Shown here: positions 32,338 through 45,100 of the stretch, piece after piece
Layout of the letters: each line of letters starts with the position of its first letter
How positions within the stretch are numbered: position 1 is the first letter of the stretch
From: Salminus brasiliensis
Lineage: Eukaryota; Chordata; Actinopteri; Characiformes; Bryconidae
Direction: 5' to 3'
DNA: 64,000 bases
NCBI RefSeq assembly: GCF_030463535.1
Contig: NC_132880.1
Location: 26,000,487 to 26,064,486, forward strand
Position numbers and translations under genes: made by a program
Notes under the pieces: generated by a model
Database searches by the model: none
The model's input: only the letters and a program-made list of their open reading frames with translations
What the model was told of the DNA's origin: nothing

Positions 32338-32770
32338 TAGAAAACACTGAATGGCACCGAAACCCACACATACACAGATAATTCATATAATCCATCCATT
32401 CAGCAACCGCTGTAACTCTGCATTTATCTCCCGTGAACCTCAAACCCCCCCGCAAAGGGAGCGGGGGAGAGCGGATTTGATGGCAAGTTTTCTTGATGCT
32501 GGTCGTTTTTTGAAGATGCACATGTAACTAAACGCTGCCAAAGCAGAAGAACAGAACAGGAGCAGGAGAGAGGAGAAGTGGGGGGACGGAGGATCCACGG
32601 AGGCTAGAAAAAGAGGAAAATCATCGGTATCGCACCGGCAGGAGAAGAGAAACGAGGAAGCAAAGAAAAAGAAAGAAAGGAGAAAAAAAAATCATTCTTG
32701 TTCCTGCCTCCATCCACAATAACATTATTTCTAATGCGAGGCCAGGGAGTATGCGACCCGGCGCTAACAG
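32181..32770 (+). other. fbxl19: fbxl19 non-coding first exon (predicted)
   Basis: A strong splice donor CAG|GTGAGT ends this leader at 32770 and the next acceptor is at 39180. No in-frame ATG links it to the CXXC reading frame. Two short upstream ATGs occur at 32734 and 32751. The first starts a frame that, after splicing to 39181, runs past the main start codon and stops in another frame. The 5' border is a guess. A (GA)n run lies at 32285-32334. Confidence 0.5.
32285..32334. repeat. (GA)n microsatellite in the fbxl19 leader
   Basis: About twenty-five GA units interrupted once by CG. GA runs close to starts of transcription can bind GAGA-type factors or form triplex DNA, but no role is shown here. 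Confidence 0.9.
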
Positions 32771-33414
32771 GTGAGTACGAGCAGCCCCCAACGGAGCGCT
32801 TTATTATTCCCGGGTTTGGGTTTCGGGTCACCCCGCTGGTTGCAGCTCCCCCTCGGGCTGCGAAGCCCTCCAGCCGCCGCGCTCTGCTCCAGCAGCATTG
32901 TTTATAACGGCTGTGCTAACATAAGCTAAGCTAAGCTAGCAGTGTGAATGGCTGCGACTTAGCTAGCTAGCTAGCTTAAACTAAGCAACTGTGCGACCTA
33001 GCACAAACAGCCCGCTGACGGGGGGCTTGTGAGCGTGTCTGCTTCATTATATATTTTTTTAAATTCAGACGTTTGGCTGAAGAAATGATTTAAATATGGT
33101 ATTAGCTAGCAGTGTCCGGGATGTGATGCAGATGGAGCTGGAGCAGGCTAGGCTAGGCTGAGCTAGCTAGGCTAGCTGGTAACCCTGCTGGGTGCTGGGC
33201 TGGTTTGGGGTGTATGTATGTAGCACTATGTATGTAGCTGTGTATGTGAGAGAGTGTGTGTGTTAGCCACTTAGCACGCTAGCTGGAAATGTTAAACACG
33301 TTTAGAGTTATGTGGTCGATGCTGCAGCTCTCAGTGTGTATTCTTCATGTAGCTAGCTAGTGTACTTGTGAATATTCAGCAGTGCAGTTGGAGTGAGAGG
33401 TGTGTTTTCGTAGC

Positions 33415-33416
<2 letters not shown>

Positions 33417-33448
<32 letters not shown>
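33417..33448. repeat. (AC)n microsatellite
   Basis: Sixteen AC units in fbxl19 intron 1. Confidence 0.9.
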
Positions 33449-33452
<4 letters not shown>

Positions 33453-34085
33453 TAAAACAAGCTGCCTAGTTGCCCAGCATTGTGTTAGCAGGCTAGGCTA
33501 TCTGGACTGCACTGAGCTCAGGTCAAGGTTTGGATGTTATTAATTTTGTAATCGGTGGGTAGTAAATGTGTAGGACCGTGTGGTTTTTAGCTACTAATAA
33601 GAATAAAGCTCTAAGCTCTAGTGGAGGTAAATCCTGGCTGAGAGAGGCTATGATTTGCCGGTTAAATCATGTAGCTAACACTGGTGTTGACAAGTCAGCA
33701 ACATCCCACGTCTTTTGCTTAGCAACTTCATTAAAAAGGAGGCTTATATGAGATTGAAGGGTGATAGTCAAGGGGGGGTTGCTGTGTCATAGGTAATGAT
33801 AATGGTTTCGATAATGAAAGTGCAAAGCCATTCCAGGGTTTTCTTCTTAGTCAGTGTGCTTTCGCATAGACTTTCAAACAAAACCACCCTGCCACATGCT
33901 TGGGTTTGGGTGAATTTGGGCCAAGGATTAGGGAGAAACTAGACGACGTCTAGGGACACTTGATGGCAATGTAAAGCTCATTTGATATTTGCTGCAAACT
34001 GAGGAAGATGAGCTGCAGTCATTATGTGCAACGAGAAATTGGCTCTGCACCTACACTGAGGGAGATGTGGGTGTATGTGCTATAT

Positions 34086-34446
34086 ACAGTACTGAAAAGC
34101 TGTAAAGGCGTTTATCTGGGCAGGTTATTTGAACATTGGAACATAAATACAATAAATAAACAACCCATTAGGATCGTTGAGTGTTAACTATTTCCAGCTC
34201 CCACCTGGAGGAAGGCCAGGATTTCCAGTTCCTGTCCAGCACCTAGTTTGTCTAAGCAGTCCTTCCTTAAAGTCAATCAGGTGAGCTGCTGGTGGAACTG
34301 AGCAGATCCACACAGTGGCTGGAGTTCACCGAGAAGTCGGGAACCTAAGCTGTTGTTCTTTGAGAACATTAACCAACCTTTCAATAACGATACTGATGAA
34401 CAGCATATTTTGACTGCTGGCTGTTTGTTTGGATTTTACTGGTAGA
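34086..34446. repeat. Interspersed repeat, copy A
   Basis: The stretch from CAGTCCTTCCTTAAAGTCAA (34257) to the end is about 70% alike to 63477-63667, including the words CAGGTGAGCTGC and TGGAGTTCAC. The left part, TACAGTACTGAAAAGCTG, corresponds to the Tc1-like end TACAGCGCTGTGCAAAAGTC of the other copy. It is probably a non-autonomous Tc1-like element. Confidence 0.55.
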
Positions 34447-35324
34447 CACACACTTACTACGTGACTTTGGACAACATGTGGCAAAACTACCATATTATTA
34501 TTCTCTTGGTGGACTTGATCCGGCCTCTTAAACCAGATGTAATTGATCAGCCAGGACATGTTTGGGGTCCACCTTTGCCTCTTTATTTGTTCACTGACGC
34601 TATGAGACTAACATTGCTGCCCGACTCAAGAACTCAATAGTCACCCAGATTCTTTCTGTAAGTGCAAGCCCACACACCTCTCTCTCAAACCTTGCAAACT
34701 GCATCCAGCTCTTCCAATAAGGTGCCATAGACGCGTGGATGTGGTTAAGGACGCAGTGTGACTTACTGTGGACCCTTAAAAAATGACCCAGTGGAATTGT
34801 GTTCATGTTTGTGTTTTAGTTCCCAGCAATACTGAAATCCCAGCAATCCACGTCCATAAATCTGCACCATCTTCATGAAAAGCTGGATGTGCATCAAGTG
34901 AGTTGAGAAAAGTGTGTGGACAGGTATTTCCAGGAAAGATTTGGGTTCGCTTGAATATATGAAATGGTTCGTTGGGAGCATTACTATCACTACATCCGTG
35001 GTCAGGGGCGCATATAGTGACTGCGTTTATCACAAAATCGAAAATCAATATGGTCGCATTGTTCACACTGTATGTGATGCATGTGTTGTGTTGCTGTGGG
35101 TCGTGTTGTAATCTGTTATCAGTGTGGTCGCTCTCTCTTTAAGCTGCATATGGTTCGAAATGTTTCTGTTCTGCTTCCTCATTTTGTTTCCGGCTCACAA
35201 TTGGTTCATTTTTTTTTGGGGGGGGGGCGCACTAGAGGTGAATATATAGCCAGCTGTATCTCCTACTTTCATACTGTGCTCATCACTGGTTATTATGGCC
35301 AGTTATAAGGGCGTAATCCAGTAT

Positions 35325-36600
35325 TTAAAGGGCCCATATCATAACGCACAGAATTGTCTTTGGTTTTATGAAGCAGAAGAGTATGACAGGATGGACACAG
35401 TGATGTTTTCAAACATGCCTTTCAGTCACTAGGTAACTTGGGTGCAAAGTGTGTGTGTGTGTGTGTGTGTGATGTCACAGGAAACTGCTCATTCACACAC
35501 ATGGACTTATTTAGCCTATAGCAGTCATTACAAGTCATTAGGAGAGTTATAAGGAGAGCTCACCTACATACTCCGATGAACCAGATCGTTAACACCACAC
35601 GTATAATATGCTGTTGGTCCACTGCGGGCCACCTCTGAAGGTGGTATCGGTGGTTTCAGCCTCCAAGACGGATTTTTAAGGTGTGTTAAGGATCAGTATC
35701 CTGTTATAGAGGCCGTCCTCTTTTCAGTCTTCAGCTTTTTACGGGTGGTGTGTTTCAATCCGTTTTCCCCCTCTACCAGTGCAGTCAGCCTCTCCCAGGC
35801 TTAGCAGTTGGAGAGGTGTTATTGGAATGACATGTAAGGGAAGTTTTCCTTGGTAGGGTCCCTATCAAGACTGCGTGTCTGAATGACGTAAAGCCTGTAA
35901 CTCTGTAACTCTGTAATGTCCCAGGGGTTAGAGCGTGAACAGGGCTCATGATTCCATACATTCATACCCAAGTGCATGTTAAAGTTTAGAGGCGATGGTC
36001 TCGGGGATGATGTCTGAATGTTAAAGTGACTAACTTTGCAGATTAGAGTGACCCAGTGTCGCAGTCTGATGACATTTTTTTGCTAACGTTGACAAAAAAA
36101 AGTAGATTGTTATTTTGTGAAATGTTTGAGGAATTTGTTAAGACTCTCTGAACTGACAGACAAAAAAAAACACTGGCCGAAAACGTACGCTTACTTTTCC
36201 ATGTGCTAATTTTTGTGTACTAACTCAGCCCACAGTTTTTTTTTTTTTCTTCTTCAAAACTTATACCTTAGCCTAAATCTAAGCAATTACCCGAAACACC
36301 ATTGCAACATCCAATAGCAACTTAACCACCTGTTGTTGTTTTATTTTAATTTTTTATATGACTAAGATATGTAAATGAGTTCTGTTCTGATTGGCTGCCC
36401 TGTGTTGTACTCGGTTCATGAAGAAGTCCATGCCGAAGCATCAGGCCCCATAGCATCAGTGTGAATGGGTGGGACTAAATGGCAGTAGGCTCAATGTGTA
36501 TGTAAATGAGTCGCTTTTAAAACATTGGTTACATAACTTTCTATAAAATTGAAGAAAAAAAAAAAAACCCTGAACCCTTTCCATGATATGGGCACTTTAG
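35325..36600. mobile_element. Non-autonomous element with GGGCCCATATCAT termini
   Basis: The left end TTAAAGGGCCCATATCAT (35325-35342) matches the reversed right end CTAAAGTGCCCATATCAT (36583-36600) at 16 of 18 bases. Inside are a (GT)n run and the word AAATGAGTTCTGTTCTGATT, which recurs at 51185-51300, 55025-55090 and 56695-56730. No transposase frame is present. The target-site duplication is not obvious. It lies in fbxl19 intron 1. Confidence 0.6.
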
Positions 36601-38317
36601 CAAATGTGTGTTGCCTCTTGTCTTTTGAAGGTGAAAGGGTGAAGTGTAAGTAACTTGGTGCAGAATAACAAACCCTTAATTTGTCGTTAGGTAGTGTTAA
36701 ACAATATTAAATGATATTAAAACCGACAATAGAGCTTATTTACATTACTCCTTTCATTCATTTTGGTTATATCTGTATCAACACAAACGTTTGGCAGTTT
36801 GTCAACAAACCGCACCTGTTTGTCTTGTTTCATAAAAAACATGCTACAGGCCAGGTGAGGATCACAGCCTCGCCCAAAACGATTCGGAGGAAGCGCTGCT
36901 GCAGCAGGTCGCAGCCACCCTGCCCTTCTTAAAGGGAACGTGAAGAGGGCTCACTGTGGGAAAGTTGAACTGCAGAAAGCGAGGCCTTGTGTCAATACAC
37001 TGTGCAGTACCACAGAGAGCCCAAATACACTCTGCCCGAAGGATGCAGGAAGAAGAGTTTAAAGGGAAACTCCACCCAGTTTACAAAATTCTCTGTAGAA
37101 TTAAGTGGATGAGGTGAACATCTTCAGAAATTGTTCGATGTGAAATTTCACTGTTAAGAAACATACTGATCTGATTTCTTTACAGCAGTGGTGATGGGAA
37201 CCAGGTAGATGCCATGACTACAACACACACAGAACCACCAGTGAACCTTCATACTGTAATAATTAAAAAATAAAAATAAGACAGCCCCCCCTAATCATCA
37301 GTCAAAGACCGGTCAGTCAAGCGAGATTTAAGTCAAGCATTTTAATGAAGAATTGTAAATAATGGGAATCATAAACTATATTTTATACTATATTTTATAT
37401 GCAAGCAGGGCTATCTGGCATGCTTGGTAAAAGATAATCTGTGACCTATATCTATATGTATCAAGTATTATATGTATTAACTACTCATTATACATTTACA
37501 GCTGGCCCGTAGCAGCAACTAGAATTCTCCCTATTCTAGTCAGTGAAGCATCACAACGATTTTGAAGTTGCTACTTAAGATAAAAATAATGCTGTGTTGC
37601 TTTAATGACCCCTTAGACTTTATATTGAGAAATCTTGATACACATTTTGTCTTAAAGCATCTTCAAGCATTTTATATTAAGTGTTTTAAACTCCAAAGCT
37701 ACTGCACTAAAATACAATACACTACAATTCTGCTACATGTTAAATATTCTTGTAATGCTGACCCAGGTGGATTTAGCCCCAATTACTTCATTTGATTTGG
37801 GCTTATTATGGATAAATCGTGTTGTATTTCGATTCGGTGGGGGTTTTTGTTTCTTGTTGGGTCTCTCCTTAGCGAATGTTACATTAAATTGCATACAGAT
37901 ACAGGTGTGTTACGGTAGTAGATGCAGAAGTTTTCACGAGGCTGGGGGCAATGGGATGATTTATAACGAGGGTTGGGCAGCACGAAAAGACCTCATATTG
38001 GATATGCTTATGGAGAAATACAGAAATGGAGAAATACAATATGATGTGATGAAAACCTTGTATAATGTTAAAATATCAGTATTTATTTGTAGCATCAAAA
38101 ACATGCCATGCTGGATATTTAAATAGTACATGTGTAACTGTTTATTAAAGTATTTTTTTTTTATAATAACTAATAAATAAATAAGACTGCATCTTTTTTT
38201 TTTGTTACTGATTTGGCAAAGTGCGCTGGATTGTGTTGTGCAGTGTATTATAAAGAAGCAGCAGTGCTTGTAAACTGTCCCTCAGCTACCTAGTACACTT
38301 TCACGGGTGCTCTTGTT

Positions 38318-38338
38318 GGGGGGGGGGGGGGGGGGGGG
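38318..38338. repeat. 21-base G run
   Basis: Twenty-one consecutive G on the coding strand of fbxl19 intron 1 are followed at once by ACACACATTCCCCCCC. It could form a G-quadruplex in the RNA and may be an assembly uncertainty. Confidence 0.9.
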
Positions 38339-38479
38339 AGACACACATTCCCCCCCACACTTCCTGTAGTGTACTACAGTCCGTTAGAATGACCGTGTGG
38401 ATCATATGAACATTTATAGAGCAGTTTGGTTTGGTGCCATCATGATCATAACATTTTAGCTGATAATTGATCATTAGCT

Positions 38480-38530
38480 TATTATTATTATTATTATTAT
38501 TATTATTTTATTTATTTATTTATTTTTTTT
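38480..38530. repeat. (ATT)n/(TTTA)n microsatellite
   Basis: About ten ATT triplets run into four TTTA units and a T run. Confidence 0.9.
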
Positions 38531-38873
38531 ACATAAAGTACAAATCTGAATTGCTTCCTTGCTGGAATCGTTCTGAGGATTTCACATTAATTTCTTATTA
38601 ACAATCTTTATTAGTTTAGTTGTTCAATTACCTCTCTCATGTTTAATTTCAAAAGCCTGATTTATTCTCATTCTGTTTACGTATCTTCCTTATTGCTGTT
38701 TTATTGAGTTGCTTGTCTGTAATTTATTTTCTGTTCCGCCTGGGATAAATAAGGATCCCCCTCAATGCAAACTCGAGCTGAAAAAAAAGACGCACAGCAC
38801 AAACTAGTGTTTACGGTCACGTAGATTTTGTATAGTGTCACAGCACCAACATCCATGACTGCTGCTTTAAATT

Positions 38874-39085
38874 TGTGAGTATGTGTAGCAACAGCATAAC
38901 AGGCACTTGGGATACCGTAGCATACGCTTAGCAATCCTAGCATCCTTGCCACCGTTGGAACAGTATAGGAATTCTCTAGGGATCCACATAGCAACCACCT
39001 GGGATGTGTTAAGTACTGCTCAGAAATTGCATAGCATTTGAAATGGCATAGCCATGCCTAGAAAGCCCATAGCTACCCATGGCTA
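38874..39085. repeat. Degenerate repeat of CATAGCAACCACC words
   Basis: Words such as TAGCAACAGCATAACAGGCA, CATAGCAACCACCTGGGAT and CATAGCTACCCATGGCTACC recur at about 20-base spacing. A second block of the same kind lies at 58255-58350. It ends about 0.1 kb before fbxl19 exon 2. Confidence 0.55.
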
Positions 39086-39195
39086 CCACTTTAAATGTTA
39101 TGTTTCATGCTCATACACTTTTTCTTTTCTGTTGCCTTTTCACAGACCAGCTTCTTATTGTATGTGTGTGTGTTTTTCAGTTGAATGCAGAGGGG

Positions 39196-42100
39196 ATGTC
39201 GGGCAGTAAGGCTCTGGGCGGGGCGAGGCGGCGGCGAACCCGCTGCCGACGCTGTCAGGCCTGCATGCGCACTGAGTGTGGAGAGTGCCACTTCTGCAAA
39301 GACATGAAGAAATTTGGGGGTCCGGGACGCATGAAACAGTCCTGCCTGCTTCGACAGTGCACTGCGGTAAGTTCTCATTTTATACCTGTACATTTACAGT
39401 GTTATTAATATTCAATCTTAATGAGAGACTGTAACTCCACCTCAGTTTATATCACAATACCTGTAAATTATTTACAAATGTATTAAAATGGAGATGAAGG
39501 AATAAATGAAGAAACATAGCGTTGATGGATATAGAGAAGAATTAGTAGATGCACAGTTTTATCAGGTTCTAATTCTTTCATTTGTGTTTGTGTGCGCAGC
39601 CTGTTCTTCCTCACACGGCGGTGTGTTTTGCATGTGGTGAGGCGGGTAAGGAGGACACAGTGGAGTCGGAGGAGGAGAAGTTCAGCCTCTCTCTGATGGA
39701 GTGCACAATCTGCAACGAGATCATACACCCCAGCTGCCTTAAGGTGTGTGTAAAACGGATGTGACTATAGGAAGAGTCCCCATCATGATAAATGTCCACA
39801 TTGGACACGCATTGCAGTATTGTTACATATGTAGCTTATTTAAAAATCAGCAATACAAGTCATTTCAAGTCGTTTTACCACAGGTATTAACTTCTCACAT
39901 TTCATTAGAGCATCAAACAGCAATTAAAATAAGTATGAAATTATTCCACTTTACCTTTAGTTTATAAATGTGTTTACTGTTTAGATTATAGCAGCATAAA
40001 CACATGTTTACAGTTCAGATAAGTGTTAACGTGTGTTTACTGTTCAGATTATAAAACTGCAAACCTGTGTTTATTGTTCAGATTAAGACTGTAAATGTGT
40101 ATTTACTGTTCAGATTATAGCAGCGTGTTTACTGTTCAGATTAAAAACGTAAATGCGTGTTTACGCTGCTATAATCTGAACTGTAACCGTGTTTGCGCTG
40201 CTATAATCTATATATGCTATAATTACTGTTGATTTTAGCGGCGTAAACACGTGTTTACTGTTAATTATAGCAGCATGACCCTGTGTTTACTGTTCAGTTT
40301 ATAGCAGCGTAAGCACGTTTACTGTTCAGATTATAAAACTGTAAACCTGTGTTTATTGTTCAGGTTATAAGGCTGTAAACGTGTGTTTACAGTTTAGATT
40401 ATAGCAGAGTAAACGTGTGTTTACTGTGGAGATTATAAGACTGTAAATGTAAGTTTACTGTTCAGATTATAGCAGCGTTTTTACTGTTCAGATTAGAACA
40501 GCATAAATGTGTGTTTACTGTTCAGATTAGAACAGCGTAAACGTGTGTTTACTGTTCAGATTAAGCGTAAATGCATGTTTACGCTGCTATAATCTGAACT
40601 GTAACCACGTTTCCGCTGCTATAATCTAAACAGTAAACATGTTTACTGTTTATTATAGCAGTGTAAACATGGTTTACTGTTGATTTATTGCGGCATAAGC
40701 GCGTGTTTACTGTTGATTATAGCAGCATAAATGTGTGTTTACTGTTCATATTATAACAAGGAAAAAGTGTGTTTATTGTTCAGATTGTAAGAGTGTAAAC
40801 ACATGTTTTAAGGGTGTAACAGTACAGGGTGTAAAAGTTATACAGCTGTTCGGACCTCACGGTTTGCTACAAGTATGATACAACAAGGAAGGAAAAAAAA
40901 ACAGCAAAACTTACAGGTCTTTTCATTTTATTTGGACAGACAGTTGTGCAAGTAAGTTTGTTCAAACTTGTGCAGTTAATACAGTGTATTAAAAAAGCAA
41001 ATGTTAACGTGCCAACCTAACTTTTTACATATTAAGCTGTTCGGATGGCATGCATGCATGTGAAGATGCCATATATATCCTAATAGTGCATACCGTGTAT
41101 TCTCCATGGGAATACATGTACCGACTCTGTGTGATAGTTTGGTACAGATACACATACCGTTACACACCTACATGTCTACTGTTTATGATTGTTTATAACC
41201 ACATAAATGGTTGTTTAGATTCATGTGTATCTGAATCTCATGTGCAGCTTATCAATAAATCAAATGTAGCAAAGGAAAGAAGGTAAAGGGGGGGCGGGCA
41301 CTGTAGTAAGTGAAGGGTGAAGATGGTCACGTTCTCAGGGGGAAAAGGTGAAGGTCTGTGGAGGCGGGTGAATGGTAAAGATACTGGTGACATTGTAGAC
41401 TTTTACATACCTGTTCAAACTGAAGCGCTGTAGTGGGAGAACAATTGCAAACATTTTTTCCCATAAAACAGCTGAGAGAGAGGAATAGGAGTTTGTTTAT
41501 GTGTGTTTATTGTTGATCACAGATGGGCAAGGCGGAGGGCATCATCAATGAGGAAATTCCAAACTGCTGGGAATGCCCCAAGTGCCATAAAGAAGGCAAA
41601 ACTAGCAAGGTGAGATACTGCCCTCAACACACACACACACACACCCAAACACCCCCTGGAGTTCATAAAAGAGTTTATGGTCCCTCTGTCATTCTGTAGT
41701 TCTATCTGGCCTAAGTTTTCCAAGAAATGGCAGAAACCTTTTTTTTTTTTTTTCTTCTTCTTTCTTTCACACTGCACCCAGGCCGATTCTGGCTCATTTT
41801 GGAGAGGGGCTCATTATCGGTTTACTTTCACACAGAAGAATTCCATTGGAACCGTGGATCCATTTCAAACGTCACTTTTCTGTGCATTCTGCATACACCT
41901 TCAGCCTCCTATGAGAAAGAGAAGCCGCTTCTAGCCATGCTTCAACAGATCACCTACAGTCACCTGACAAATGAGCCAATCGCATAAGCCCACACGCATA
42001 GCGCATAGCTTTCCCATGCATAACAGGAGAGTGCACCATAGTCCGCGTGAAGCGAAACCCAGACCACCGTGGAGGACCAGAGGTTGGTTCTTGGGGCTGC

Positions 42101-45100
42101 TCCCAGGCTCAAAAACAACTTTCATAATTGCTTAAACGTGCAAATATGTGAGAACGTCCTTAGTGTTAAGGATTGAGAGAGTGTTCAGTGTGATGCTCTC
42201 TTGACCATTTATGAAATTACATACTATATATACGCTGGCTGCTGATGGCGAGCAGTGTGATCCTTTAAAAATCATCATTGTGCTAAGATGCTTTTGGGAA
42301 ACTTGGCCCAGAAAGAATTAGAGACTTCAAATTCCAAGCATTGTTCTTTGCTCCTCAAAAAAGCAACCCAACAGTGACGTCAGGTACTTGCATTCTGGAA
42401 CGGTGACAGGAGAGCTATGTGCCAGATCACTGAATGAAACTCTCTGACAGACACAAACAGGGTTTTTGAATTTCTCCTCTTTCCTACCCTTTGGTAAACG
42501 CATGTTTCAAACTCTGTAGGTGTAGTCCTGTGTACATTGTTCCCCATGGTGTCTTCCCGGGCTCTTTGCTGTCTAAAATCAAAATGTATTTAGATCAAAT
42601 ACATTCCCTAATGTAATTTCCTGCTAAACGAGTGTTGTCTCGTAAGATTCAGTTCATGGATTTAAAACAAAAAAAAGTTGTTTTGGACGTGTTTCCATTT
42701 CTGATTTTATGCACATGGTAAATTCTGCACAGTCTGCTTCCAGTGTCCCCATAATCTACTGATCAGGACTCTGCGTCTGTTTATTTTATTAGCTTGTTCT
42801 CCATCAGAGCCGTCGGCAGAGAGATGCTGTCTCTCTGAGCTCCTTGAGAACTTTCCATTTAGAGCGGCTGAAAATTTAAAGGGATGACCCATCATGCCTT
42901 CAGCTGGCTGAGTGCTTTTACTTACTGTTGGCAACTGAGCTATTGCTTTTAATGAGCTAATCTTCTTCTGTTTTGACGCTCCTGTGAGTGTGATGCATCT
43001 ATTTTTAGTTATGCCATCTTTGGAACATTAGTGATGGGTGCTTACACCTGTGTCAGAAGCTTCTGTTGCTTTTTTAGATGCTCTCTTTGTGTATGTGTGA
43101 ATCTCTGCTACTGTTTACTCTCTAAGGATGGTGATGGTTTGGGAAAGAGAAGACTGGATAATGGCGAGGTCGGCCGCTGGAAGCTAACAGACGATCCGCC
43201 GCCCAGCAAAAAGAAACCGCCTTCAGTGGACGAAGCACGGCAGGATGGCCACAAACGCAAGAAGGAGAAGGAGCTGCCCCAGGATAGTGGGCCAAAGAAG
43301 AAGGTCAGCATGGCGGTGAAGATTTAGTTAGACGTTAGATGAGCAGATACAGTTAGATACGTTTTACCATGTGGTTAGATTGTGAATAGAAATTCCACCT
43401 TTTATTCAAGTCTTTTATTTATTTATTTATTTATTATTTTTAAATGTAATGAATGTATTTTCTATCACAGATGAAAGGCGCTCGTGAAAAGCATCTAAAA
43501 AAGGTAGGACTACTTAATTGAAGTTATATGCCTTATTTACACGCACTGTAGTAGTACTAGTAGTGACTTGTATGCAGCAGGGCAATTAAAGCTTTAGTGA
43601 GACTAAAGGTGTGTGGGGGTGTTCAGTAACCTCTTATAGACCTGCTTATGTGGCACTGTGATCTTTTAACGTCGGCTATATACAGGCACAGTATGTTTTA
43701 GTTTTCATAACTCAACATGTTTGAGGCATGTAGTTAGCACAACTTGTGCTCAATTATTTAGTAACTGCTATGAATGAAGGATAGCAGTTAATGAACAATA
43801 CATGGTAAATACTTTCAATTATTCATAATAGATGCTGAATAATTCATAGTAAATACTGAGTATTTCACAGTGGATGCTGCGTAATTAATACTGAATATGG
43901 AATAATTAATGGTAAAGATGCCAAAGCATTTGAGGTTACTTAAATAATTCATAGTGAATATGAAATCATTAAGAATATTCACAAAAATGTTTGATATGGA
44001 ATTATCCATGGTGGATGCTTAATTCACTGTAGATGCTGAAAAAATTATTGTGGATGCTAAATAATACACACTAGGTATTTAATAATGCACAGTAGACATG
44101 GATAAAAAAAAAAACTCATGCTGGATACAAAAGAATTCTGAATGCTGAATTATTACAGTAGGTGTGAATAATTCATGTTTGATGCTGAATTTGTAGTGAA
44201 TTATGAATAAAAGCCTTATGATGAATAATTAAATAAGCCTGCAGTTTAGAATCCTTTTTTTATTTGTCCTAGAAGCAGAAGCCCAACTCCTCCGACTCCG
44301 CTGAGACGAATGGCCCAAACCCATCTGATGGAGGTCAGGGGTCAGGTCCTGTAGCTGCTCAGCCTCCGTCGTCGGCCTCCAGTCAGCGCGAGAAACTGGA
44401 GCGCTTTAAGCGTATGTGCCAAATGCTGGAACGCAATCGGGACTCCTCCTCGTCTTCTTCTTCCAGCTCGGAATCAGACTCTGAGTCAGATTCGGATTCC
44501 GCCTCTCCGGCCAACGCCTCGGACCCTTCCTCTCCAGCCACGGCATACAGGGAGCGAGAGCGGGAGAGAGAGAGGAATCGGCGCTTGGCCGAGCTTGGCT
44601 TTAGTGCCAGTGAGGACTCTGAGGGTGAGGGGGCGGGCGCTGAACAGGAGCGGGACACTGGGGAGGACCTTCAGCAGAGGCGTAGAGGTGATAGTGCCCC
44701 CCGCGGGCGAAAGGCAGCTATGGCAACCGAGGCAGAGGACGAGGATGGGGACAGAAACAGAAAACCCACGTCTCTGCCTCCACCTTCTCCACTGTCCTCC
44801 ACCCAGCAGCAGCCACCGGCAGGCCATGCCCAGCAGCCCGGCTCGGAGGGCCTGACCAAAAGGAGTAATGGTCAGGAAACGCGGAACGGCCGGACGAGAG
44901 CTGGTGGCCGAGAAACGCAAGAAAAGGAGAATGCCAACAGCAGCGCAGTCACTAACCATCGACACAACACAGTATGTTTTTTATTTTAATTAATCATTAT
45001 ATTGATTTGATTGCTTAATTAGGAGGCTGGCTAGTTCTGGATCTAACAATTGAGCATGTAAAATGTGAAATTCTCATTTCAGCAGGCTGCTTATGGAATC

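Noticed and set aside
32751-32770. ATG in fbxl19 exon 1 as the protein start
   Set aside because: After splicing to 39181 it meets a stop after seven codons, whereas the ATG at 39196 matches the family N-terminus.
37562-38126. Two plus-strand open frames of 77 and 129 codons in fbxl19 intron 1
   Set aside because: No splice sites that fit, no known domain, and AT-rich composition. The segment near 37970 resembles a transposon end (GGGTTGGGCAGCACGA).
41517-41987. Open frames around fbxl19 exon 41523-41609
   Set aside because: Minus-strand and intronic shadows dominated by T runs; only the 87-base exon is real.
43815-44009. Asn/Ile/Tyr-rich minus-strand frame
   Set aside because: It is a translation of the degenerate AT-rich tandem repeat.
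44486-44965. 159-codon minus-strand open frame
   Set aside because: It is antisense to the large fbxl19 exon and results from its biased composition.
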